Assembly (NCBI GenBank): GCA_029204225.1
Contig: CM055108.1
Location: forward strand, 48,370,996-48,434,995
Direction: 5' to 3'
Length of the DNA: 64,000 nt
Source of the DNA: Diphasiastrum complanatum
Taxonomy: Eukaryota > Streptophyta > Lycopodiopsida > Lycopodiales > Lycopodiaceae
Part shown: positions 34,471 to 44,800 of the stretch, in pieces
Numbering within the stretch: position 1 is the first letter of the stretch
Layout of the letters: each line of letters begins with the position of its first letter
Position numbers and translations under genes: made by a program
Notes under the pieces: model-generated
What the model saw: only the letters and a program-made list of their open reading frames with translations
The model's database searches: none
Told to the model about the DNA's origin: nothing

Positions 34471-34677
34471 CAAAAAGCGAGCTACAATTGCTCTACAATT
34501 CTTTGTCTCTGTCCCACTGAAACCATCTATGATTGTAACGAACAGGCTAGAGGTTAGTTTTGAATTTTTATCCTTGACAGAACCCAACATGGATTAATGC
34601 ACTTGAACTGGACCATCCTATACCCGAAACATTCGGCAAACGACATAGAATCAATGAACCGCTAGCGGTTCACTACG

Positions 34678-34717
34678 GTTCTGAGAACCGTACAGTGAAC
34701 TGTACGGTTCTCAGAAC
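34678..34717. repeat. Perfect 18-bp inverted repeat
   Basis: GTTCTGAGAACCGTACAG, loop TGAA, then its exact reverse complement. The arm contains the smaller palindrome GTTCTGAGAAC. Related GAACCG/CGGTTC strings lie on both sides (34657-34740). Confidence 0.9.
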
Positions 34718-35799
34718 ATTTATGTAGGAATCGTGTGAACCGTGGAGGTAATTAATCATTTAATTAATTAATTAATTTTTTGGTCCCACCCCCAAAAACA
34801 GCCAAAAAAATCCTAAAAAAATGCCAATTTTTTTTTTTTTTTCTCCAGAAAAAGCAGATTTGTAGGGAGTTTGTAGTCTCTGGTTTGTAAGCAGATTTGT
34901 AGTCTGGTGTGCTCAGGTGCACAAGATGTCGTACCATTTTGCACTACTACATCATTGTTGGAGAAGGTAGACCGTGCCTTGCTAAGGAGAAGATTGTGAA
35001 GGATGAATTAGTTTGTGGAGGCAATCATGCACCGTCGTGCCATGTAGCGGAACGACTGCCCACTCCGGTCAGTTGTTGACTTACCCTAGCCCCGGCTTGT
35101 ATAACCACATGTGAGCTATGTCAGCGGCTCGACGGTTACGAACTGCTACACATACTTGCAGCGTGCGTGATAGAATCCCCACCGTCGAAACCGGTCATTG
35201 CTAGGACACAATCAAGTGACGAATGCTTCGTTACCGCCCAACCATAGAGGTACCACCACCTCTCCCCCATGCATTGGAGCCATAGGCCACCATCAAGCAA
35301 GTTCTGATCTCCGATAAGCCTCGGTGTCCCATACCGCCGTACCTTACCCTCGACCCTCACCTACCTACATCCTGAGGCCTAGATTATTGTCCCGACCTAA
35401 CCACCAGTGGAAGAGCTCTTCATTTTCCAAGAGAGAATGAATGACAAGCTCTGGGAGATCCACCCCTTTGGTCGGAGGTGGTAATCAACGACATGCGTCA
35501 GTTGTGCACACTGACGTAGGTCCATAACAAAGGGTCACGTCGTGCCAATAGGACATTGATACGTGGCACCACATTGACCTATAGCTCTAGACCAACTTTC
35601 TGTCCCATAGAATAAGACCATCACCTCAAGTATTCTGTTACGTGCCCTTATGGGTACGTAACAGTGCTCCATGGTTTCTCCCCCTGATGCACCTGTACCT
35701 TTGCCGGCCTCAAAGGAATGCCTATGCCACTTGCCGAGCCAGGCTTCTTGAAGCCCTGACGCTGGATACTAGGTGTGCTAGCTGATTCACTTGAACTTT
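34718..35799. other. Intron 1: unrecognised sequence
   Basis: No gene. A hairpin CTGTTACGTGCCC / GGGTACGTAACAG (one mismatch) lies at about 35635-35664. From about 35800 gypsy integrase begins. Confidence 0.4.
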
Positions 35800-36830
35800 C
35801 AAGCCCGCAGTTGCAGCATGATTCTATCTTGGTCGTAGTTGATAGACTCACGAAAATGGCTCATTTCATTCCAACGCGTAAAAAGATTGATGCGGCTGGA
35901 GTAGCTAATTTGTTTATCGAGCATGTGTTCAGACTTCATGGATTACCATTATCCATAGTGTCTGATAGGGATACTCGATTCATTGGAAACTTTTGGACTG
36001 CAGTTGTGGCCAAACTAGAAGTTCAATTGAGAATGAGCAATACGGAGCATCCTGAAACGGATGGCCAAACTGAGAGAGTCAACCAGACCTTAGAGAATAT
36101 GCTTAGGGCATTTGTTGGGGAATAGCAAACTTAGTGGGAGAAGTACTTGCCACTGTTGGAGTTTGCTTACAATGACAAGAAAAATGTGAGTATTAAGATG
36201 AGTCCTTTCGAGCTTAACTGTGGAATTAGGCCAGCTAGCCCTGTTACGGTAGGAATTCCTCAGAGAGTGCCTAGTGCGGCTAATTTTCTAACTCAAATAA
36301 ATGAAATGCTTGAGTTAGCGAAGGTTAATATTAGGCAACCGATGGATCGAGCAAAGTCATATGCTGATCAGCATCGCACGCCTAGAGAGTTTGTGGTAGG
36401 AGACATGGTGTTTCTCCAAGTACCCAAGGACTTTAAGACTTTTAAGATGGGCGAATGTTACAAGTTGTCCCACGTTATTGTGGACCCTGGAAAATTGTTA
36501 AAAGAATCAGTGATGTTTCTTATAAGTTAGATTTTCCTAAAACTTGTAAAGTGCATCCTGTATTTCATGTTTCTAGATTGAAACGGGTTTTACATAACGG
36601 TGATAACTTGTTGTTTGATGGTTTGTTTGCATTCTAGGAGCAGGGAGAAGTAACCCATGGGCCAGCTAGGGTATTGGATAGGCGGGAGAGGTGTTTACGC
36701 AATCGTCTGATCCGTGAGTACTTGGTCGCTTGGCATGGCAGGCCTCTTTCTGATGCTACCTGGGAGACCCGCACAGTCTGCGTGCACAGTACCCTAGCTT
36801 TGCCATCGCGGATGATGTTACCTGAGGGGG
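35800..36830 (+). pseudogene. Ty3/gypsy element C: integrase 3' half and chromodomain
   Basis: SILVVVDRLTKMAHFIPT, SIVSDRDTRFIGNFW and HPETDGQTERVNQTLENML are the integrase core including the catalytic Glu. A stop TAG lies at 36123. After further frame changes come the C-terminal HPVFHVSRLKRVL and a chromodomain-like LIREYLVAWHGRPLSDATWE (about 36700-36770). Everything upstream of the integrase core is missing. It sits in sense orientation in intron 1. Confidence 0.9.
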
Positions 36831-36838
36831 GGAAGGGA

Positions 36839-37425
36839 TGTTACAGCTTTTACTCCTTGTCCTGGTTGTTTATTGTTTTTACTTATAGATGTACTTCTTG
36901 TAAATACAGAAATGGCTAAGTCACCGGCCTGTGCTGACCTTTGTAACAGAAATGTAAATAAGGCTGTTAATGATGTTTTCGAGCCTCAGAGTCGCATGTT
37001 GCTTGGGTATAGGGTACTGGGTCATTAATTTGGAGTGGCTAAATTGACCTCCTAAAAAGTAGGAGAGTTGACTAGTCAACGTGACACATGTCATATTTTC
37101 ATTGGGACACTTGGTCCAATGAATGAGTGACACATGTCAGGGTCAACATGACACGTGTCACATGCCCACAAGGACATTTGGTCCAATGGATGAGTGACAC
37201 ATGTCAGCCTACTCACTTGCCTATGTGTTAGGGTACTACCAAGTGGCAAGTGTCGACTGTGCATGGAGTTGGCCATGTGTCGAGATTTAGGAAGGGTCAG
37301 AGTTACGGGGTGCTTGAGCCTAGAGAGAGGCATTCCTCATCATAATCTATGCAGCAAAGGCTGGGAGGAGACAAGGCAGCCAACTCCATCTTGTGTTAGA
37401 AGTAATTTGATGCTTGTATGTGCAG
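36839..37425 (+). repeat. 3' LTR of gypsy element C
   Basis: The purine tract GGGGGGGAAGGGA precedes TGTTACAGC at 36839. Two copies of the block TTGGTCCAATG(A/G)ATGAGTGACACATGTCAG lie about 68 bp apart (37110-37140 and 37177-37207), with a GACACGTGTCAC palindrome between them. The right end is estimated from the start of the next gag. Confidence 0.65.
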
Positions 37426-37429
37426 GAAA

Positions 37430-40400
37430 TTAGCAAGGTTTGAAGAGAAGATCAGAGAGGGAGTCTGACACTTTCCCTAGGGCCCATGGCCTATAAGTGG
37501 TGGTTAAATCTCCAGGAGACTGGGCAGACTCCCCGGTCATGGAAAGCCTTTGAAGAGGCCTTCCTAAGAGAATTTCTACCAGAAAATGAACTTGATAGAG
37601 CCTAGGAAGCTTGGGAGAAAACAATAATGGACAAGTCCCTAATCCAATGTATCTCGTAGTATCGAGAAGCAATCTTAAAAATTAAAAATATGGATGATTA
37701 TCAGAAAATCAGGGGATTTGTCCGTGGCCTCAAAGATGAGTATAAAGTAGAGGTTCAGAGAAACTCGCCCACTACCCTAGAGCAAGCTCTCAGATATGCT
37801 CAAATCTATGATGATTCAGTGGGTAGGAAGAGGGCGAGACAACAACCTCTTTCTGAGAGCCTCCTGAGAAAGAATTTCAATTTAAAAAGAAATTCTTAAA
37901 AAGAAAGAAAGAAGAAAAAGTTAAGAGTGAAGCTCCTCAGAAACGCCCATCGCTCATACAACCCTTAAAATCAGAAGATTTTGAGAAAGCCAAACAAAAA
38001 CGTTTGTGCTTTGTGTGCATGGGCAAGGGACACACAGTCAGACAGTGTCCCAAGGGGCCTTTCACAAAGAAAGATAAAAAAAAAGTTCATCTTGTTCAGA
38101 GCGTAAGTTTCCCCACTAACTCGGCAGCTTCCGAGATCAAAGTGTATCATGAAGACGATGAACACTGTTGCCAGCTGACCTCTGCAATGCTAGCGAGACC
38201 CTTCAGCTTTGGGCCGCATGACCTAGTACGTATGCATGGAAAAGTTGGTGACCAGTCAGTTAGAGTTATTTTTGATGATGGGGCAACTCATAATTTCATC
38301 AACTACACCCTAGTTAGAAAACTCAGACTTCCAGAAGTACCTAGTCAACATAGGTACATAGTTTCATTAGCTAAGGGTGAAGATAAGAAAATTTGGGAAA
38401 CTATGGTAAGTAATCTAAATCTTGGTATTCAGGGGTACCAAGATGAAATAAACTTTCAGATAATGCACCTGGATCGCACAAACATTGTTCTCGGGAGAGA
38501 TTGGCTCTACAGCTTAGGACCTTCCCTCCACAGAAATTATCAGGAGAACACCCTCAACTTTCAGCATAAAGGCCGGGAGATCCAGTTGCATGGGGAGCAT
38601 GGTGTTCCCAACAGCCCTATGGTCTGCAGTTCAGAGCTCTGTAAGCTAATCGGAGATGATGACCATCAGGTATTCTTATGTGACTTTCAGTTTATTCCTG
38701 AAGTTTCTAATTCCAGTTCTTTACAGAAGAAAATCAATAAATTAGAAAATTTGTTGTCTAAATTTAAAGATGTTTTTCCTGAAGATTTACCACATGGTTT
38801 ACCACCTAGCAGAGAGGTAGATGATGTAATAAACCTAGTACCACATACAACACCTGTTTCTAAACCTCCGTATCGGGTCAGCCGAACAGAGGATGAAGAA
38901 ATAACTAAGCAGTTAACAGATTATCTTGGGAAAGGCCAAATTCAGACCAGTAGTTCACCATGGGCCTCACCAGTCCTTTTGGTGAAAAAGAAAGAGGGGT
39001 CTATGTGTCTTTGTGTAGATTACAGAGCCCTCAATAAAGTCACTATCAAGAATAAGTATCCTATGCCTCGGGTAGTTTGATCAACTCGACGGGGCTAAGT
39101 TTTTCAGTAAAACTGACCTTAGATCGGGATAACATCAAGTCCGTATAAAGTTGGAAGATGTCCCGAAAACAGCTTTTAGGACTCGTCATGGTCATTATGA
39201 GTTTAAGGTGATGCCATTTGGGCTCACAAATGCTCCAGCTACCTTTATGACCTTGATGAACAGTGTCCTCAGACCATACTTGGGTAAGTTTGTAGTCGTA
39301 TTTTCAGATGACATCCTCGTCTACAACAAAACGAGGAAGGAGCATCTTAAACACCTCAGAAAGGTGTTTCGACTGCTTAGAAAGCATAAGCTTTATGCTA
39401 AAGAATCCAAGTGTGAATTCTTCATTGAAGAAGTAGCTTATTTGGGTCACATTATCTCAGCAGACAAGATTAAGATGGACCCTAGTAAGGTCAGTTGGCT
39501 GAGACCTCAGAATATTTTAGAGCTTCAGATCTTTCTAGGTTCGGCGGGATATTACAGACGATTTGTCAAGGAATATGCTCAAATAGCAGTTCCTATGGAA
39601 AATCTTCCTAAGGGGAAGAGAAAGGAGTTCATTTGGGAGTCCGCACAGTAGGAGAGATTTGATGCTCTCAAAATAGCCTTAGCTACAGCACCAGTTTTAA
39701 AAGTCGTCGACCCCAATCAGCCATTTGTGGTCGAAACAGATGCTAGTAACTTTGCAGTTGGTGCTGTACTAACTCAGAGTGGACGGCCAGTTGCGTTCGA
39801 AAGTAAAAAACTCGAGCCAGCTCAAACTAGGTACAGTGCCTATGAAAAGGAACTCTTTTCTATAGTTCATGCCCTTAAGACTTGGAGGCATTATTTATAT
39901 GGTGCCAACTTTGAGGTCCTGACAGACCATCAAAGTCTCAGATACCTTTGCTATCAACCTGAGATTAGAGGTCGGAAAGTTGGTTGGGCAGAGTTGATGC
40001 TAGAGTTTGATATGTCTATTAGATATAGACGGGGGAAATTCAATACAGTAGCAGATGCCCTTAGTAGAATGCCTATGATAAATGAGCTGAGTTTTACTCA
40101 GAGTCGCAATGAGTTACTCGAGTCCTTGAGATGGAAGTGCCAGCATGATGCATTCTTCTCTACTATCTGGAACTCAGTCCAGAGCAGACAGTTACAGACT
40201 CCAGAGCCAGTTCTCGGGGCTGGTGCTAGTTCATCCAAGAATACGGTAGCCTCCGTTGAGGATGATGATGAGTCCGAGAATACGTCAGATGATGTTGAGG
40301 ATTCTGCGCCTGTATTACCCAAGCAAACCCAGTGGTTGAGGGTCAGTTGACTCAAGTATTCAAATAGAAACAATATTCCATTGAGGATGAGTACTTGCTC

Positions 40401-40753
40401 TATAGAGATAGAGTATGTGTCCCCAATTCAGAGGATTGCAGGTCCTATACGAGTGTCATGACAATCCTAGTGCGAGGCACCCAGGCATTCAGAAGACCTA
40501 TGAGCTTCTTTGTAGGCAATTTTTCTGGGCCAGTATGAAAAAGGACGTCCAACAATATGTAACTAGTTGCCAGAAATGTCAAGTAAATAAAGCAGAGCGT
40601 TTAAAGGCAGGAGCGTTGTTACAGCCCTTAGATATACCAGCTGGTAAATGGGAGAGTATCTCCATGGATTTTATAGTAGGCCTGCCTAAAACCCAAAATG
40701 GTAATGACGCTATATGGGTCACAGTTGACCGTCTAACCAAAATGGCTCATTTT
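37430..40753 (+). pseudogene. Ty3/gypsy element D: gag, protease, RT, RNase H, part of integrase
   Basis: Gag: AYKWWLNLQETG...FLREFLPENE with two stops (about 37603 and 37659), then IRGFVRGLKDEYKVEV. Knuckle [14 protein letters not shown] (about 38006). Protease [13 protein letters not shown] and IVLGRDWL. Reverse transcriptase: [20 protein letters not shown], a frameshift at about 39080, a stop in the SGYHQ motif at about 39129, and the catalytic box [10 protein letters not shown] stop lies at 39649. RNase H is VETDASNFAVGAVL to VADALSR. Integrase starts with RHPGIQKTYELL, CQKCQVNKAERLKAG and ISMDFIVGLP and stops at MAHF. There it is joined to the last 62 bp of an LTR. No 5' LTR remains. Confidence 0.9.
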
Positions 40754-40815
40754 AGTAGGCAAGGCTAGGTGGTTCAGTTAGTGTTTGCCCTACTGTGGTG
40801 TTAGGATCTCTTACA
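40754..40815 (+). repeat. LTR-end fragment fused to element D
   Basis: Matches the last 60 bp of the LTR at 50425-50782 (AGTAGGCAAGG...GTGTTAGGATCTCTTACA) with few differences. The integrase end, chromodomain, purine tract and most of the LTR are deleted between 40753 and 40754. It shows that D and D2 belong to one family. Confidence 0.8.
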
Positions 40816-43099
40816 CTCAAACCCACATGCAAGTGCCATTAGGCCACATCTACTGTATTTCAATTACATGCAAGCGCCAAAAGTTCTGATTTCAATCAAT
40901 CATGGTTCATATAGCCCATTTCTAGCCCAAAATCACTAGATTTTGATCAAAAATCACTATCTTTGACCATAACCATGCCATGCAATCATTAGAATCAATC
41001 ATAATGACTGGAAAAAAGCAAGTACAATTCTGAAAAACGTTCATGAATAGTAACTTTGATGAATTTCAGTTAAAACATGGAATACTAGCTCAAAAACCGC
41101 AAAAAACTCTTTTCCGTTTTGCAGGAGGACGCCACACATCAAAGGAGATAAGAGGATTTTGGGCGCCCAAAAATCAGTTGGTTGTTTGCTGATTTTTCAG
41201 GTTGCAGGAAGGCGCCATTAATTATTTTCTTCGGGGCTGCTTTTAGGTCGCCCACATCCGTGTAGGTTTATCCTACTTCTGTTGGTCCGCTGCTGCCCTT
41301 TCAGATTTGCTCCTTTGCAGGAGGGTGCCCATCTACAAGCAATTTTTATCTTCTGATTTGGCTGAAAAATCAGCACCCTTGCTGATTTTACAAAGTGAAG
41401 ATCCGCTTCTTTTTGCTTGTTTCCAGGTGTGGAAGAAGGCGCTAATTTTTTGTGATGATCTGATCACATTCCAAAGCTGAAAATTGGACAGCATATTACC
41501 ATTTGTAGGGTGTTTGCAACAGCCTTATCCGCGTGTGTATTGTTCACACTTTTTGGCAAGAAAGAAGGGTTCCGGAAAAAGCTTCGTTGGAGGCTAACCT
41601 AATTCTTTGCTTGCTGGTTTTTTGAGTTTGTAATGCTGAAATTTTCAGCACACAAGGCTTGTAGGAGGGCACGTTCCTACATCCATCTAATGTGTGATTT
41701 CGACATTCCGGTGCTGATTTTTCAGATTTGATACTTGCTGGTTTTTGTGTCTTTTAGGGCACATTTAGGGTTTGAAAAAGTTTATCTTCTTGGCTGGTTC
41801 TTATGGCAAGAGATTTGGGAGCAATTCGTACTTGTTCAGATGCAAGCTGAGGTTTGGCATCGACGTGATGATCAAGATTTTATCGGTAACAAGATCTATC
41901 TTATATCATTTGAGATTTTGCAAGACCTCTGAAAGTGCTTTTGAAACACTTTTAAGGGTATAACAAATAAAGGATTTATCATCATGCTTTCTCCTTTGTA
42001 CTTCATCCTCTTTGAAGGTAGAAGAGCAAAGGCATGCAAAGTTTGATCATTGTCTTTCTACAAGTACAAGTTTGCATCAGAATGTTGGTATGGTAGAGCA
42101 TTCTTCTTCTCTTGAGCCATTTGTTACAAATGATGGATACATTAGTGAAGAACTTTATGAGCAAGCTTCTCAAGTTAATGTTTTGGAAAAGGCTGAAGTC
42201 AAGCATTCTTTGAAGCCATTTTGTACTAATGGAGGAGGGGAAAAAATCATGTCAATTAGTACATTGGTTCAAAGTGGCGTGTTGCTGGATTTTTTGGGTG
42301 TTCAAAGTGGCAAGCTGCTGGTTTTTTTCTTGAAGATGGTGGAAAACAGATTCAGCCATGGTTTAATGATCATTTTCAGCCCATGTTACATCGTGAGCAT
42401 CCTCGGGAACGGCTTGCTGAAGGTTTTTGGACAGCAAGGTCCACATTTGGAACACTTTGGACAGCAAAGTGTTGGTGATTGTGGCTGTTGGACAGCCTGC
42501 TACAGCGTCTTGTTGGCTGTCCGAGTCTTTGCGGGATAGCAAAGCATCTTTTTACTTTGGAGGAAACACACATGCCTCACCAAAATCAGTACCTTATGCT
42601 GATTTTCCTGTTTTGATGCTTACTTCTTATGATGACGGTGCTGTCTTACCTAGTGTTGGTGAGCAGATCATTGATAGTAAGATTCGGGAGGATGTGATGG
42701 TAAAAGAGTATCATACTCTTCTTTATGTTTCTTGTGGTAAGAAGACTTATGGAATCATGTGGGAACCATTGATGGTCTCAAATCCATATTTCGTCTTGTG
42801 GCTGGTTTTTTGGTTACTTATTTTGGATGGAGCATGCTTGTCTTCACTCTTCGACTTGATGCTACCGCAGTATTCTACATCTCTTCTACATCGAGCATGA
42901 TTGGGGCTGAGATTTCGGCTACTTCGACCACTTTAAGCTGAAGTTTTTTTTTTTTGGCGGCATTAAGCTTGGACAACAAGCTACATCTTTTCTTTGTTCG
43001 GCTACATAGAGTTTTGGGCAGCATGCAACACTTTACATTTTGTTGCAATTTTTCATACTTCATGTCAGGTTATGTTTTCACATTATCATTTAAGGAGGG
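40816..43099 (+). other. Intron 1: internal region of an unrecognised LTR element
   Basis: No known protein. 41100-41720 repeats a degenerate phrase (TGATTTTTCAG.TTGCAGGAGGGCGCC and variants, at least four times). The longest open frame, 42012-42539, has no family match. The segment ends with the purine tract AAGGAGGG (43092-43099) directly before an LTR start, so at least its right part is retroelement interior. Confidence 0.4.
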
Positions 43100-43560
43100 T
43101 GTTAGAAATAAAATGATAATGTTAGTTTCCCATAGGTTACTTTGACCCAAAAGGTCGAGACTTGTGTAACCATGGGTTAGGTTTATTATTTAGACCATGT
43201 TAAGTCAGTTTTAGTTAAGTTGGACCCAATTTTGGTCTAATAGTGACTCGTGGGTCCAAGTAAAGTCTAATTATGATAAGGGACCCTATCTTGACTTTTG
43301 GGAGTGCCCTATAATCAGTAGTGGGTTTGGTAGGTTCTAGAACTTAGGGTTTGGAAGAGTCTAGGCCCTTGGAAGGCCTATTTATATGTACTCATTATTC
43401 ATTTGTAAATCAAGCATTGCTATTACTTTCTCTCTCCTTGAGGTCGCCTAACCCTCTCCCTCTTCTTCTTGTATATGGAGATTGAATGTTAGAAGGATCT
43501 TGGCACTTTGATTTCTTACATTATCTTGGTTTTTTCTCAACCAGAAAATTGATTTTAATA
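43100..43560 (+). repeat. Copia-type LTR
   Basis: TGTTAGAAATAAAATG after AAGGAGGG is a typical copia LTR start. TATTTATATGTAC at about 43379 could be its TATA box. The right end is not clear. The first bases resemble those of the copia E LTR (GTTAGAAATAAAG). Confidence 0.5.
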
Positions 43561-44361
43561 CCTAGCTACATGAGAAATCAAAACAGGAAGCATAATGATG
43601 CAATTATCGAATAAGATCTCACTAGCTCGTTGTAGATTAGAAATGAACGTTCCCTTCAAGGGAAAGGGTTATCTTTAGCCTTTCAATCCTACTTTGCAAA
43701 TACCACGATGGAATAAGCTTGATTGACGTGATCAGTAGTCCAGAAGAGAAGGATCCTATTTCTCTAGTCTACTAGTAGTTGTCCCCCTCTAAATTTTAAG
43801 TTATGTAGGAGAACATGCAATTTAGGATTTTCACGTTTCCTATATTTTTGTCTTTAGGTGAAAATGTTTTCAATATTACGATGTGCCATTTGAGAAAAGG
43901 TGCATGCATCATTTAAAGCTGCCAAATATTGATTGGTGGATTACAAGGTCCAAGTATTTCAGATCCATTGTTAAGCAACAATTTTCAAATGCCTGATTAG
44001 TAGGATTCATTTTAATTTAGGGTATTTATTTGTAGGTCTCCTACTTAGTGTTCCATTTTAAAGGCCATCAAATAATAAGTTGGTGAAAGAATAAGGTTCA
44101 AATAGGATTGTAGCAATGGATTTAATGTACCTTGGAACCAATATCATAACAACTCTAAATACATGAAAGCTTCTGTTGAATCACTATCCGTGACCATTGT
44201 GGTCATTTTCATATAAAAGAGTTGATGACTATCTTGATCATGCTCTGAGTTCTTGATCAACTGTAATTCAATTATACAAATCTTGTGTATTTTTGGTAAC
44301 ATATATTGTCAAAACTACATAATAGGTTTGTAACACTTTTGTTTCAAATCATACTATGCAG
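43561..44361 (+). other. End of intron 1, no gene
   Basis: AT-rich, no coding or repeat signal that I can name. Pyrimidine-poor acceptor CTATGCAG at 44354-44361. Confidence 0.5.
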
Positions 44362-44461
44362 GAAGCTAAAATCCAAGAAGAAAAACTTGAAAAGTGGATG
44401 GCTTTTGTACATGGTTATGATTCCTTTTGGGCTTTCAGTAAGATAAAGAAAGGTTATAGTG
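44362..44461 (+). CDS. AP endonuclease (APE2-like), exon 2
   Basis: 100 nt after acceptor ATGCAG. Its first codon is GAA, the catalytic metal-binding Glu that completes CFQ|EAKI. It continues EEKLEKWMAFVHGYDSFWAFSKIKKGYSG, matching the family segment between the catalytic Glu and the GYSG turn (GYSGV is typical of APE2-type enzymes). The donor G|GTGAGT is at 44462 and splits a Gly codon after its first base. Short and surrounded by kilobases of repeats, so easily missed by gene finders. Confidence 0.9.
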
Positions 44462-44708
44462 GTGAGTTCAACTTACTAGGTGTTCTCTCTTGATTCGTTT
44501 GTTATCAATGTGAAGTTGGTTGATATGTCATTGTTCAGATTTGTGACATGTTTTCGTAGTGGCCCACTACTCTATTGTGCTAAAATTTTGTGGGATTGCT
44601 CATGGACAACAAGCATTACTTGGTACCACATTTAGCTAATACTTTGAAAGTATGAAAGATGTGAGCAAAACCAATACATAGAAATGAGAGAAGATGAAGG
44701 GCATTTGG

Positions 44709-44800
44709 CTGTTTTTTATGCGTCATTGATGCTAATACCTGTGAATTTGTTGTTACCCACAGATTCACAGGTATTAGTATCAATGATGCATAAAAAACAG
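44709..44800. repeat. 38-bp inverted repeat of LTR-end sequence
   Basis: The arms 44709-44746 and 44763-44800 are complementary with two mismatches (CTGTTTTTTATGC.TCATTGAT...). The same string occurs again at about 48860-48900 beside a minus-strand primer site, so both arms are LTR ends of the LARD-like copy 3 family, facing each other. This spot is the likely 3' end of copy 3. Confidence 0.8.

Noticed and set aside
34384-34597. Pro/Gly-rich frames over the G/C-run cluster
   Set aside because: They arise from the palindromic G and C runs on both strands; no start context or homology.
42012-42900. Open frames of 175 and 157 codons as a host gene in intron 1
   Set aside because: No domain, overlapping frames, and placed directly before a purine tract and LTR start, so more likely retroelement interior.
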